This document shows positions 8,619-17,241 of a DNA stretch of 64,000 nt, piece by piece; position 1 is the stretch's first letter; the number at the start of each line of letters is the position of its first letter. This stretch comes from Aeromonas eucrenophila. Lineage in GTDB: Bacteria > Pseudomonadota > Gammaproteobacteria > Enterobacterales > Aeromonadaceae. The DNA lies in the NCBI RefSeq assembly GCF_000819865.1, contig NZ_CDDF01000006.1, positions 1-64,000 on the forward strand, written 5' to 3'. The position numbers were made by a program, and so were the translations under genes. Below the pieces are notes generated by a model that saw only the letters and a program-made list of their open reading frames with translations, was not told the DNA's origin and did not search any database.

Positions 8619-8818
8619 GCTCCCTCCATGGCGGGTGATGAGCCGACTAACGACGGCAGGCTTTCTATACTAATCCGCCTCTAGCCAAGCACAAGATCCG
8701 AGCGGTCATCTGTTCACCCATCCTCTCGCCGCCCCGACTCCCACCCATTTTGCTATGTCCAGACGCGCCGGGATCAGGCATGGTAGAGGGATCCCAAGGA
8801 CAACAGACACACCCACTC

Positions 8819-10039
8819 ATGGAAAAGAGCCTCAGCACCGATAGCCCTCTCGTCGCGCCCCCCGCGACCGACACCCTCAATACCACCACCTATCCGGTGA
8901 TCGCCGCGATCAGTTTCTCGCACCTGCTCAACGACATGATGCAGTCGGTGCTGCTGGCCATCTATCCGCTGCTCAAGCTCGGTCTCAACCTGTCGTTCGC
9001 CCAGATTGGCCTCATCACCCTCACCTACCAGTTCACGGGATCGCTGTTGCAACCGCTGATCGGCCTCTATACCGACCGCAGGCCCATGCCCTATTCATTG
9101 CCGTTCGGCATGGGATTCACGATGCTCGGGCTGCTGTCGCTGTCACAGGCCGGCAGCTTTGGCGCAGTGCTGCTGTCGGCCATGCTAATCGGCATGGGCT
9201 CGTCGGTGTTCCACCCGGAATCGTCCAGGGTTGCCCGCATGGCGGCCGGCAACCAGCCCGGCCTGGCCCAGTCCCTGTTCCAGATCGGCGGCAACCTGGG
9301 ATCGGCCATAGGGCCGCTGCTCGCCGCGCTCATCATAGTGCCGCAGGGCCAGGGCAGCGCGGCCTGGTTCTCGCTGTTCGCCCTGGTCGGCGTCGTCGTG
9401 CTCAGCCTGGTCGGGCGCTGGTCCAGCCATCACGCAGCCAACTTCCATAAGCGGATGAAGGCGCACCTCGGCCACGGTCTGAGCCGCCGTCAGATCGGCT
9501 GGTCCCTGGCCATCCTCGGCCTGTTGATGTTCTCCAAGTTCTTCTACATGGCCAGCCTGAGCAGCTATTACACCTTCTACCTGATGGACAAGTTCAGCCT
9601 GTCACTGGACAGCGCCCAGCTCTATCTGTTCGCCTTCCTGTTCGCCGTCGCGGCGGGCACCGTGCTCGGCGGGCCCGTCGGTGACCGCATCGGTCGCAAG
9701 CGGGTGATCTGGATCTCCATCCTCGGCGTCGCCCCCTTCACCCTGCTGCTGCCCCACGTCGACCTGTTCTGGACCTCGGTACTCTCGGTCATCATCGGCC
9801 TGATCCTGGCATCGGCCTTCTCCGCCATCCTGGTGTATGCCCAGGAGCTGGTCCCCGGCAAGGTCGGCACCATCTCCGGCCTGTTCTTCGGCTTCGCCTT
9901 CGGCATGGGGGGCATAGGGGCCGCCCTGCTGGGCCAGTTGGCCGACGCCACCAGCATAGAGACCGTGTACCAGGTCTGTGCCTACCTGCCCCTCATCGGC
10001 TTGCTGACCGCTTTCTTGCCGACCATCCGAAAGGGCTAG
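8819..10039 (+). CDS. fsr: Fosmidomycin resistance protein, MFS efflux
   Basis: 406 residues with 12 helices when started at the ATG at 8819, exactly the length of E. coli Fsr. Matching stretches include SFSHLLNDMMQSVLLAIYPLL, GSSVFHPESSRVARMAAG, FSKFFYMASLSSYYTFYLM and SAILVYAQELVPGKVG. Fsr expels fosmidomycin when overproduced; the natural substrate is not known. In-frame ATGs exist at 8750 and 8780, but they add residues not seen in the family. The ribosome site for 8819 is weak (AAGGA about 18 bases upstream), so the start is not certain. Confidence 0.92.
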   Translation: MEKSLSTDSPLVAPPATDTLNTTTYPVIAAISFSHLLNDMMQSVLLAIYPLLKLGLNLSFAQIGLITLTYQFTGSLLQPLIGLYTDRRPMPYSLPFGMGFTMLGLLSLSQAGSFGAVLLSAMLIGMGSSVFHPESSRVARMAAGNQPGLAQSLFQIGGNLGSAIGPLLAALIIVPQGQGSAAWFSLFALVGVVVLSLVGRWSSHHAANFHKRMKAHLGHGLSRRQIGWSLAILGLLMFSKFFYMASLSSYYTFYLMDKFSLSLDSAQLYLFAFLFAVAAGTVLGGPVGDRIGRKRVIWISILGVAPFTLLLPHVDLFWTSVLSVIIGLILASAFSAILVYAQELVPGKVGTISGLFFGFAFGMGGIGAALLGQLADATSIETVYQVCAYLPLIGLLTAFLPTIRKG

Positions 10040-10073
10040 CGGATCGCCCCGCGAGGGATACCGCCCATAAAAA

Positions 10074-10094
10074 ACGCGGCCTGAGGGGCCGCGT
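10074..10094 (-). terminator. Terminator hairpin between fsr and yhiN-like gene
   Basis: Stem ACGCGGCC/GGCCGCGT with a 5-base loop. On the minus strand it runs into TTTTTTA, so it ends transcription of the flavoprotein gene. It may also slow transcripts leaving fsr. Confidence 0.75.
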
Positions 10095-10104
10095 CGGAGC
10101 AAAT

Positions 10105-10132
10105 CAATAGAGCCGCTGATGCGGCTCTATTG
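10105..10132 (-). terminator. Second hairpin downstream of yhiN-like gene
   Basis: Perfect 12-bp stem CAATAGAGCCGC/GCGGCTCTATTG with a TGAT loop, followed on the minus strand by ATTTGC. It lies between the stop codon and the stronger terminator at 10074-10094. Confidence 0.55.
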
Positions 10133-10159
10133 TCTGGTATGGATGAGCGCGGGGGAACG

Positions 10160-11344
10160 TCAGCAATACTGGCCGGCGACCCAGCCGGAAGACCAGGCCC
10201 ACTGGAAGTTGTAGCCGCCGAGCCAGCCGGTGACATCCACCACCTCGCCGATGAAGTAGAGACCGGGCACCTTGCGCGCCTCCATGGTCTTGGAGGAGAG
10301 CTCGTTGGTATCCACCCCTCCCAGGGTCACCTCGGCGGTGCGATAACCCTCGGTGCCATTCGGCAGGATCTGCCAATCCCCCAGCAGGGTGGCGATGGCC
10401 GCCAGCTCCCGCTCGTTGTACTGGCGCATCGGCTTGTTGACGAGCTGACCCAGCTCCACCAGCTTGTCGACGAAGCGCTTGGGCAGCTCGCGTCCCAGCA
10501 CGGTTTTCAGCTCCTGGGCCGGATGAGCCTCGGCCCAGCCCCTGAGGGCAGCGGGAATATCCAACTCTGGCAGCAAATTGATGTGGATCTTCTGCCCTGG
10601 CAGCCAGAAAGAGGAGATCTGCAATATGGCCGGGCCGGATAGGCCGCGGTGGGTGAACAGCATGGCCTCCTTGAAGCGGGTGCCATCCTCGGCGGTCACC
10701 GCCACCGGCAGGCTGACCCCGGCCAGATCGGCGAACGCCTCTTTCTGCTCCTGATGCAGGGTGAAGGGCACCAGCCCGGCGCGGGTCGGCAGCACGGTGA
10801 GACCGAACTGCTCCGCCAGCTTGAAGCCGTAGGGGGTGGCACCGAGCTTGGGCATGGAGAGGCCGCCGGTGGCCACCACCAGGGAGTGGCTGCGCACCTC
10901 TCCCTTGCTGGTGTCGAGCAGGAAGCCGTCGTCCGTCTTGCTGACGGACAGAACCTCGGTCTGGTACTGCTGGGTCACCCCGGCCCATTCACACTCGGTG
11001 AGCAGCACCTCGACGATCTCCTTGGCGCTCTCGTCGCAGAACAGCTGGCCCAGGGTCTTCTCGTGGTAGTTGACCCCGTGCCTGTCCACCAGATCGATGA
11101 AATCCTGCTGGGTGTAACGCGCCAGCGCCGACTTGCAGAAGTGGGGATTGCCCGAGAGGAAGGCGTGGGGGCCCGCCTGATGGTTGGTGAAGTTGCAACG
11201 ACCGCCACCGCTGATCAGGATCTTGCGGCCGGGCTTCTTGGCGTTGTCCAGCAGCAGCACGGAGCGACCCCGATAACCGGCCTGGGCCGCACACATCAAA
11301 CCGGCCGCACCGGCCCCGATCACCACCACATCCACTTGCATCAT
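10160..11344 (-). CDS. YhiN/HI0933-type NAD(P)/FAD oxidoreductase
   Basis: About 394 residues. The N-terminal dinucleotide-binding motif GAGAAGLMCAAQAG is followed by PGRKILISGGGRCNFTN, the family signature, and a C-terminal flavin segment (GLYFIGEVVDVTGWLGGYNFQWAWSSGW). Substrate is unknown throughout the family. I chose the ATG at 11344, which has AAGG 6 bases upstream. An in-frame ATG 18 bases earlier lacks a ribosome site. Confidence 0.88.
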   Translation of the reverse strand: MMQVDVVVIGAGAAGLMCAAQAGYRGRSVLLLDNAKKPGRKILISGGGRCNFTNHQAGPHAFLSGNPHFCKSALARYTQQDFIDLVDRHGVNYHEKTLGQLFCDESAKEIVEVLLTECEWAGVTQQYQTEVLSVSKTDDGFLLDTSKGEVRSHSLVVATGGLSMPKLGATPYGFKLAEQFGLTVLPTRAGLVPFTLHQEQKEAFADLAGVSLPVAVTAEDGTRFKEAMLFTHRGLSGPAILQISSFWLPGQKIHINLLPELDIPAALRGWAEAHPAQELKTVLGRELPKRFVDKLVELGQLVNKPMRQYNERELAAIATLLGDWQILPNGTEGYRTAEVTLGGVDTNELSSKTMEARKVPGLYFIGEVVDVTGWLGGYNFQWAWSSGWVAGQYC

Positions 11345-11431
11345 CACAACCTTGTTTATCAAAAAATCACAGCATCGAGAGCGCCGTCATCAGGGCACAA
11401 ACCGAGGCCTCGGTGTCCTGTACCAACAACA

Positions 11432-11451
11432 ACGGCCCTCGAGAGGGCCGT
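11432..11451 (-). terminator. Terminator after ftnA
   Basis: Stem ACGGCCCTC/GAGGGCCGT with a 2-base GA centre. On the minus strand it is followed by TTGTTGTTGG. It lies between the ferritin stop codon and the flavoprotein start. Confidence 0.6.
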
Positions 11452-11486
11452 CATTGTACTGACTGAACACTAAGTGTCCACGACTA

Positions 11487-12011
11487 TCAGGCAGCGCCAT
11501 CCATGATGCTGGCCGGGGCGCCCTTGGCCAGTTCGGCCAGCTCCTTGTCGATGAAGTAGAGGCCCTTGCCATCTTCGCCCACCAGCGACAGGCGATCGAC
11601 GATGCTCTTGAACAGCTTCTCTTCTTCGTGCTGCTCGGCCACGTACCACTGCAGGAAGTTGAAGGTGGAGTAGTCCTGGGTGGTGAAGGCCACGTGGGCC
11701 AAGCCGTTGATGCACTTGGTGATGTGGTACTCGTGCTCCAGGGTGGTACGGAAGATATCGCCCAGGGAGTTGAACTCGTGGGGAGGCGCCTCGATGGCAC
11801 CCAGCATCGGCATGGCGCCGGTCTCGCTCACGTAGGTGAACAGACGCTCCATGTGCTGGCGCTCCTCGACGGCGTGCTGGCGCAGGAAATTGGCCGCTCC
11901 TTCGAAGCCCTTGTCCTCACACCAGGCGCTCATCTGCAGGTAGAGATTGGAAGAATAGAATTCAAGATTAATCTGCTCGTTCAACTTCTCGATCATGGCT
12001 TTAGCCAACAT
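11487..12011 (-). CDS. ftnA: Non-heme ferritin
   Basis: 174 residues. Forms the 24-subunit shell that oxidises Fe(II) and stores iron in the cytoplasm. Ferroxidase residues sit in the usual helices: [40 protein letters not shown] and [13 protein letters not shown]. Length and the C-terminal helix match bacterial FtnA rather than heme-binding Bfr, which would show a conserved Met for heme. Monocistronic. Confidence 0.95.
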   Translation of the reverse strand: MLAKAMIEKLNEQINLEFYSSNLYLQMSAWCEDKGFEGAANFLRQHAVEERQHMERLFTYVSETGAMPMLGAIEAPPHEFNSLGDIFRTTLEHEYHITKCINGLAHVAFTTQDYSTFNFLQWYVAEQHEEEKLFKSIVDRLSLVGEDGKGLYFIDKELAELAKGAPASIMDGAA

Positions 12012-12208
12012 GATGATTCTCCATGGTGATTTGATTCAGATTGTCGCCACTGTTGTAGCACGAATCAACTGTCCACTTCCGTCATAGGCCATTGTTGTGA
12101 CGCATATTCCTCTCATCCTGACCCCCATACGGGCATAGAGAAGCAAAGAAGGATGGTGTAACCGGACTCAGCCTCTATGATGGCGCCAATGGTCAGGAAG
12201 AAGATGCA

Positions 12209-14005
12209 ATGAGATTGGTGATGGTACTGGCGCTGCTCTGGACGACCCAGTTGCAGGCCTCCCCCCCGTTGTCGGAAGAGGCTGAATTGCAGGCGGCGCG
12301 TGATCCCGTCGGCTATTTGCAGCGCCTCGATGCCAGTCCGCAACAGGAGATGGAGCTGTTCCACGCCAGATCCCTGGCCAAGGCGGCACTGGGCCGCTAT
12401 CCCGATGCCCTGCTCGACAATGCCCGTGCCCGCGCCCTGGCCACCGCCCGCCAGGAAAACGCGCGGCTGCTGGACTTCCAGCTGCAGCAGGTGGCACTCA
12501 CTCTGGATACAGAGGCGCCACAACTGGCCCTCAGCCTGCTGGCCCAGCTGCAACCCGCCCTCGGCGGCCACCCGGCCCAGCAGTCCGAATGGCACGCCCT
12601 GAACGGGCTCGCCCTCTACCGCACCCAGCAGTTCAAAGAGGCCATCGCCGAGCTCAAGACCGCCTTCCACCTCAAGCAGCAAGAGCCAAAGAGCGCGCTC
12701 TCCGACCTGCAGTGCGCCCGCGTGCTGATGACCCTTGGCAACCTCTATGCCGATCTCAGCCTCCACCGGGAGGCCGAAACCTATTATCAGGATGCGCTGG
12801 GGCTGATGGTGCGGCTGCGTGAGCCCAACAGTCAGACCATCATCAGGGCCAATATGGCGCGGCTCTACATCGACATGGCCCGCCCCGCCAAGGCGAGGAA
12901 GCTGCTCGATGCCCTGCTGACCAACCCCGATCTGGCGCCGGACTATCGCGCCATCGTGCTCGGCTATCAGGCCATGGCCCTCAACGCACAGGGGGAGTGG
13001 CGTGCGGCCTGGCAGAGCCTGGACGAGGCCCAGGCCATCTATCAGCGGCTCGGCTATCCGCAGGCGGCCTCCCGCCTGACAGAGACCCGGGCAAGGACGT
13101 TGCAGGGCCGCGGGGAGAAGCAGCTGGCCTTACAGTTGCTGACGACCCGGCCCGACGCCATCACCATCGACGGCCAGGCGCTGCAGGCTCGCTTACTGGC
13201 GGATCTGGGGCGCTATCCCGAGGCGTATCGCGTCATGACCGAGTACATGCAGCATTACAAACAGCACTTCAATCAGACCCTGAGCCAGCATGCCAACGCC
13301 TTCCAGGCCGAGATGGAGCTGGCGCGCAGCGAGGCCAACAACAGGGCGCTGCAGCAGGAGAACGATCGCAAACGGCAGCAGCTGCTGTATCAGCAGAGCG
13401 CCCGTTACTATCAGCTGATGCTGGTCATACTGCTGGCGGGCGCCCTGATCCTGCTCGGGCTCACCACCCGCAGGCTGCACCGCAGCTCGCGCCACCTCTA
13501 CAAGCTCGCCACCTTCGATCAGCTGACCGGGCTGCCGAACCGGCGCGCCCTGCTGGAGCGGTTAACCCAGCAGTGGCAACTGGACGAGCCGCTGACCCTG
13601 CTCATCATCGACATCGATCACTTCAAGCAGATCAACGACAGGCACGGCCATCAGACCGGCGACCTGGCCATCCAGAAGCTGGCCGAGGAGCTGAAGCGCT
13701 GGGCCCCCGACCTGCAACAGGTCGGGCGCTGGGGGGGAGAGGAGTTTCTGGTGGCGATGCCCCAGGACGGCACCACCTGCTGGCACCTGGCCGAACAGTT
13801 GCGCAGCCGGATCGAGAGCCTGGGATCCCCTCACATGACCATCAGCACCGGGGTGGCGGAGCGCTCCCCCGAGGATGACAGCCTGAATCAGCTGATCCAC
13901 AGGGCCGACATGGCCATGTATCAGGCCAAGCGCCAGGGCCGCAACCAGACCATACTGGCGGCGGCCCCCAACCTGCTGTCCGAACTGACCAGCAGCGTTG
14001 CCTGA
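12209..14005 (+). CDS. TPR-containing membrane diguanylate cyclase
   Basis: 598 residues. A signal peptide (1-18), a long TPR-like helical repeat region (about 45-350), a coiled segment (about 365-395), one transmembrane helix (401-418) and a C-terminal GGDEF domain (about 430-590). The active site is GGEEF at 509-513, a functional variant, so synthesis of cyclic di-GMP is expected. The RxxD inhibitory site at the usual spacing is absent: the position of the Asp is Gln. The TPR part would lie in the periplasm and sense an unknown partner. AGGAAG precedes the ATG. Confidence 0.9.
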   Translation: MRLVMVLALLWTTQLQASPPLSEEAELQAARDPVGYLQRLDASPQQEMELFHARSLAKAALGRYPDALLDNARARALATARQENARLLDFQLQQVALTLDTEAPQLALSLLAQLQPALGGHPAQQSEWHALNGLALYRTQQFKEAIAELKTAFHLKQQEPKSALSDLQCARVLMTLGNLYADLSLHREAETYYQDALGLMVRLREPNSQTIIRANMARLYIDMARPAKARKLLDALLTNPDLAPDYRAIVLGYQAMALNAQGEWRAAWQSLDEAQAIYQRLGYPQAASRLTETRARTLQGRGEKQLALQLLTTRPDAITIDGQALQARLLADLGRYPEAYRVMTEYMQHYKQHFNQTLSQHANAFQAEMELARSEANNRALQQENDRKRQQLLYQQSARYYQLMLVILLAGALILLGLTTRRLHRSSRHLYKLATFDQLTGLPNRRALLERLTQQWQLDEPLTLLIIDIDHFKQINDRHGHQTGDLAIQKLAEELKRWAPDLQQVGRWGGEEFLVAMPQDGTTCWHLAEQLRSRIESLGSPHMTISTGVAERSPEDDSLNQLIHRADMAMYQAKRQGRNQTILAAAPNLLSELTSSVA

Positions 14006-14035
14006 AGCGGGGCTAGATCAGCGCCCGCCGCTCCC

Positions 14036-15223
14036 TCAGGGCACCAGCTCGGTCAGTGACGCCTCATTCACCGGCGCCCCGTAATCGACCTCCTCCAGCT
14101 CGAAGCCATTGAGCTGCATGAAGTCCCGCTTCAGCCCGGCAAAATCCCCGAGGGCCTGGAAGTTGTCCGGCGTCACCTTGGACCAGAGCGCCGAGACCGC
14201 CGCCTGAATGGCCGGGTCCAGCTCGTGGTCGTCCATCCTGATCAGCCGGTTGCCGTCGGCCACCACCCCCTGGGGCCCGTACATCTTGTCGGCAAACAGG
14301 CGCCGCATCTGCTCGATGCAGCCCTCGTGCACCCCGCGCGCCTTCATCACCCCCATCAGCAGACCGAGGTAGACCGGCAGCACAGGGATGTAGGCGCTCG
14401 CCTTGGTCACCAGCGCCTTGCACACCGACACCCAGGCATGGCCGCCGAGTTGTGCAAGCTGCAGGTTGATGGTCTCGGCGGTGGCGTGCAGGTGCTCCTT
14501 GGCGTAGCCAATGGTGCCGTCTCTGTAGATCGGGTAGGTGGATTCCGGGCCTATGTAGGAATAAGCCACCGTCTGCACGCCCGGCGCCAGACAATCGGCC
14601 TGCTGCAGCGCCTGCAGCCAGAGTTGCCAGTCCTCTCCCCCCATCACGGTGACGGTGTCGCGGATCTCTTCCGGGGTGGCGGGTGCCAGGGATTGTTGCA
14701 CCAGAGTGTCGTGTTCCAGATCCAGTCCCCAGCCGCTGAACGGCTGGCCCGTGGTCTTGAGCACGGAACGCACCTGAGTGCCGTCCGCCAGCACCCGGAT
14801 GCCGCTCGCCAGGGAGTAGACCACCAGATCCACCTGCCCCAACTGCTGGCGGATGGTCTCCACCGCCTGCTGGCGCATGGCGTCCGAGAAGGCGTCACCG
14901 ATCAGGTTGACGGCGATGCGCCCCTCCTGCTCCGCCGCCTGCCGGAACCAGATGTTGTTGTACCAGCCCGCACTGCCGAGCCCCTTGTCGGATGGCCCTC
15001 GCTCGAACGAGACACCGACGGTGTCGGCCCCGGCGCCGAAGGTCAGGGCGATGCGGGAGGCCAGCCCGAAACCGGACGAGGCCCCCAGCACCAGCACCCG
15101 CTTGGGCCCGTTGAAGTGGCCCGCCGCCCTGACGCCGGCGATCTGCTGCGCCACGGCGGCCCGGCAGCCGATGGGATGACAATTGCGGGCGACGCAGCCC
15201 TGGATCTGAGGATGAATAATCAT
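14036..15223 (-). CDS. fabV: trans-2-enoyl-ACP reductase FabV (NADH)
   Basis: 395 residues, usual length. Reduces enoyl-ACP in the last step of fatty-acid elongation. The NADH motif GASSGFGLASRIA is at 48-60, and the YX8K catalytic motif typical of FabV rather than FabI is Y233 and K242 in IYRDGTIGYAK. FabV enzymes are known for natural triclosan tolerance in Vibrio and Pseudomonas. A possible leader with an internal terminator lies upstream. Confidence 0.95.
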   Translation of the reverse strand: MIIHPQIQGCVARNCHPIGCRAAVAQQIAGVRAAGHFNGPKRVLVLGASSGFGLASRIALTFGAGADTVGVSFERGPSDKGLGSAGWYNNIWFRQAAEQEGRIAVNLIGDAFSDAMRQQAVETIRQQLGQVDLVVYSLASGIRVLADGTQVRSVLKTTGQPFSGWGLDLEHDTLVQQSLAPATPEEIRDTVTVMGGEDWQLWLQALQQADCLAPGVQTVAYSYIGPESTYPIYRDGTIGYAKEHLHATAETINLQLAQLGGHAWVSVCKALVTKASAYIPVLPVYLGLLMGVMKARGVHEGCIEQMRRLFADKMYGPQGVVADGNRLIRMDDHELDPAIQAAVSALWSKVTPDNFQALGDFAGLKRDFMQLNGFELEEVDYGAPVNEASLTELVP

Positions 15224-15310
15224 GAGAAATCTCCGCTTGAACTGGCTACAGCATAGCCATGACGCAACGGATTACCTTGATGTCAGGGGGGATTGGGCAC
15301 GGAAGGGCGC

Positions 15311-15389
15311 AGAAAAACAAGAGGGAGCACAAGGCTCCCCAAAGCGGTATTCAGATGCTTTTTGTTGTTTTGTGTTCATTGCGAAGCAC
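15311..15389 (-). ncRNA. Candidate small RNA or attenuated fabV leader
   Basis: On the minus strand TTGCCC (15424-15419), 17 bp and TAGGAT (15401-15396) resemble a sigma-70 promoter. About 50 bases on, the hairpin GGGAGC/GCTCCC (15339-15323) is followed by TCTTGTTTTTCTG, a Rho-independent terminator. The product would be a roughly 78-base RNA, or, with readthrough, the 5' leader of fabV. All inferred from sequence shape. Confidence 0.4.
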
Positions 15390-15542
15390 GGGCACATCCT
15401 ATTCCCCTCGCCGTTGCGGGGCAATACGCCGGCTGTGATCGGCTTCAAATTCCTGCTCAATTTACGCACAATTTTTCATCGAAGGCGGCAACATAGCCGT
15501 ACAGATAACCCATTCCAATCCTGAGGCCGTGGTGACAGCACC

Positions 15543-15571
15543 GTTTTAGTTTCATCAGACATTGGTATAGT
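15543..15571 (+). promoter_or_regulatory. Candidate uspA promoter
   Basis: TATAGT (15566-15571) lies 29 bases before the uspA ATG. The hexamer 17 bp upstream (GTTTTA) is a poor -35 match, so other factors may be needed. Confidence 0.45.
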
Positions 15572-15599
15572 GAACCCAGGATCAGTGAGGAGAACTCCC

Positions 15600-16034
15600 A
15601 TGAATGGAACCTATTACAAACACGTACTGGCCGCGATCGACCTGTCGGAAGACAACCGCAAGGTGATCGAGAAGGCGGTCGACCGGGCCCGCTCCAACGG
15701 CGCCAAGTTGTCCGTGATCCACGTCGACGTGGACCTCAAGGATCTCTACACCGAGATGATCGATATCGACATCGACAACGTGCAGGATCAGGTGATCGCC
15801 GAAGCGAAAGAGAAGCTGGAGGCCTTCCTGGCCTCGGTGGACTACCCCATCGAGAAGAAGCTGGTGATCTGCGGCGATCTGAGCGAGCGGGTCAACCAGG
15901 CGGTCAAGGATTACCAGATCGACCTGCTGGTGTGCGGCCATCGCCAGAGTTTCTGGAGCCTGCTCACCTCCAGCGCCCGTCAGCTGATGAATACCGTGCC
16001 CTGCGATCTGCTGGTCGTCCCCTTGCAGAAGTGA
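15600..16034 (+). CDS. uspA: Universal stress protein A family
   Basis: 144 residues, same as E. coli UspA. Start YKHVLAAIDLSEDN, then KLSVIHVDVDLKDLYTEMIDIDID and LLVCGHRQSFWSLLTSSARQLMNTVPCDLLVVPL, which follow UspA of enterics closely. It lacks the GX2GX9GS ATP-binding motif, as UspA does. Start chosen at 15600 because GAGGAGAA precedes it; an in-frame ATG 30 bases earlier has no ribosome site. Cytoplasmic stress and stationary-phase protein. Confidence 0.9.
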   Translation: MNGTYYKHVLAAIDLSEDNRKVIEKAVDRARSNGAKLSVIHVDVDLKDLYTEMIDIDIDNVQDQVIAEAKEKLEAFLASVDYPIEKKLVICGDLSERVNQAVKDYQIDLLVCGHRQSFWSLLTSSARQLMNTVPCDLLVVPLQK

Positions 16035-16051
16035 TCAAACGGGCGTAGCTT
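16023..16051 (+). promoter_or_regulatory. Candidate promoter of the trpS leader
   Basis: TTGCAG (16023-16028), 17 bp, TAGCTT (16046-16051), overlapping the end of uspA. Transcription would begin about 16058, close to the leader ATG at 16060. If so, the leader peptide is translated from an almost leaderless message. The match is modest, and readthrough from uspA is an alternative. Confidence 0.35.
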
Positions 16052-16059
16052 GTTTATCC

Positions 16060-16107
16060 ATGAACATGACCGCTTTCAATCACAACAACTGGTGGTGCTG
16101 CTCCTAA
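16060..16107 (+). CDS. trpS leader peptide (tandem Trp codons)
   Basis: A 15-codon ORF, MNMTAFNHNNWWCCS, with TGG TGG at 16090-16095, ends 120 bases before the tryptophanyl-tRNA synthetase gene. It is followed by three mutually exclusive helices ending in a Rho-independent terminator, the layout of amino-acid biosynthetic attenuators. Ribosome stalling at the Trp codons would report low Trp-tRNA. No clear Shine-Dalgarno precedes the ATG; a second in-frame ATG is two codons on. It was found by eye, is too short for routine gene finding, and its translation is not proven. Confidence 0.75.
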   Translation: MNMTAFNHNNWWCCS

Positions 16108-16182
16108 ACAGGCGGCACCGCTTTTCTATGTGAGATTTCCAACAGAAAACACCGTGATCGCCGAGAGGCGGTCATTGTTTTT
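16094..16182 (+). promoter_or_regulatory. Ribosome-mediated Trp attenuator of trpS
   Basis: Segment 1 (16094-16102) can pair with segment 2 (16111-16119) over 9 bp including two wobbles, overlapping the last peptide codons. Segment 2 can instead pair with segment 3 (16154-16162) through GGCG/CGCC and CAC/GTG as an antiterminator. Segment 3 can pair with segment 4 (GATCGCC 16156-16162 with GGCGGTC 16167-16173, one wobble, GAGA loop), followed by TTGTTTTTA, as a terminator. A ribosome stalled at 16090-16095 would cover segment 1 and favour readthrough. Confidence 0.78.
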
Positions 16183-16227
16183 ATCCCTTTGTCGCCTCCC
16201 GGCTCACCCCCAACCGGAGAGAATGAC

Positions 16228-17241
16228 ATGCATAACCCCATCATACTGACTGGCGACAGACCCACCGGCAGACTGCACATAGGCCACTACGTCGGCTCAT
16301 TGCGCCAGCGAGTGGAGGCCCAGTCCCATTACCGCCAGTTCGTGATGATCGCCGATCTGCAGGCGCTGACCGACAACGGCCACAACCCGGCCAAGGTCAC
16401 CGACAACGTGCTGGAGGTGATGGCCGACTACCTGGCGGCCGGTCTCGATCCCGCCAAAACCACCTTCTGCCTGCAGAGCGCCCTGCCCGCCCTCGCCGAG
16501 CTCACCTGCTACTACCTGAACCTGGTCAGCGTCGCCCGGCTGGAGCGCAACCCCACGGTGAAGGCCGAGATCCAGCAAAAAGGGTTCGAGCGCAGCCTGC
16601 CCGCGGGCTTCCTGGTCTACCCGGTCAGCCAGGCCGCCGACATCACGGCGTTTCGTGCCACCCATGTGCCGGTCGGCGAGGATCAGCTGCCCATGCTGGA
16701 GCAGACCAACGAGATAGTGCGCCGCTTCAATGCCCTGGTGGGCAAGGAGGTGCTGACCGAGTGCCAGCCAATCCTGAGCGACACCGGCCGCCTGCCCGGC
16801 ATCGACGGCAAGGCCAAGATGTCCAAGTCCCTCGGCAACACCATAGAGCTCGGCATGTCAGCGGATGAGATCAAGCAGGCGGTGTTCGCCATGTACACGG
16901 ACCCGAATCACCTCAAGGTGAGCGATCCCGGTCAGGTAGAGGGCAATACGGTGTTCGCCTATCTGGATGCCTTCCACCCGGACAAGGCGCTGGTGGCCGA
17001 GATGAAGGCCCACTACCAGCGTGGCGGCCTCGGCGACATGCGCTGCAAGCAGGTGCTGAACGACTGCCTGCAGGCCCTGCTCGCCCCCATGCGGGAAAGG
17101 CGGCAGGCGGCGATCGCCGACAAGGGGCAACTGCTGGCGTTATTGCATCAGGGAACGCAGCAGGCCCGCACCCTCACCGACGAGGTGCTGGCCGAGGTCA
17201 AGAGTGCCATGGGGCTGGATTACTTCGCCGGGCTGCGCTGA
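16228..17241 (+). CDS. trpS: Tryptophanyl-tRNA synthetase, auxiliary (TrpRS II) type
   Basis: 337 residues. Class I synthetase that charges tRNA-Trp. HIGH is literally HIGH at 17-20 within [18 protein letters not shown], and KMSKS is at 197-201. This resembles the TGDRPTGKLHLGHYVGSLK group of Gram-positive and auxiliary enzymes, and differs from E. coli TrpS, where the motif is TIGN. A second, housekeeping trpS elsewhere is therefore likely (inference). Some auxiliary TrpRS resist tryptophan analogues such as indolmycin. Start at the ATG with GGAGAG upstream. Confidence 0.92.
   Translation: MHNPIILTGDRPTGRLHIGHYVGSLRQRVEAQSHYRQFVMIADLQALTDNGHNPAKVTDNVLEVMADYLAAGLDPAKTTFCLQSALPALAELTCYYLNLVSVARLERNPTVKAEIQQKGFERSLPAGFLVYPVSQAADITAFRATHVPVGEDQLPMLEQTNEIVRRFNALVGKEVLTECQPILSDTGRLPGIDGKAKMSKSLGNTIELGMSADEIKQAVFAMYTDPNHLKVSDPGQVEGNTVFAYLDAFHPDKALVAEMKAHYQRGGLGDMRCKQVLNDCLQALLAPMRERRQAAIADKGQLLALLHQGTQQARTLTDEVLAEVKSAMGLDYFAGLR

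Larger units (their letters stand above)
15224..15599. other. Intergenic region between fabV and uspA
   Basis: This 376-base gap separates divergent fabV and uspA. It holds a candidate minus-strand promoter (15424-15396), a minus-strand terminator hairpin (15339-15311) and the uspA promoter (about 15543-15571). No protein gene is supported, although a 35-codon minus-strand ORF overlaps the hairpin. Confidence 0.6.

Noticed and set aside
8750..8818. Longer N-terminus for Fsr
   Set aside because: Adds residues not present in the family; the start at 8819 gives the exact family length.
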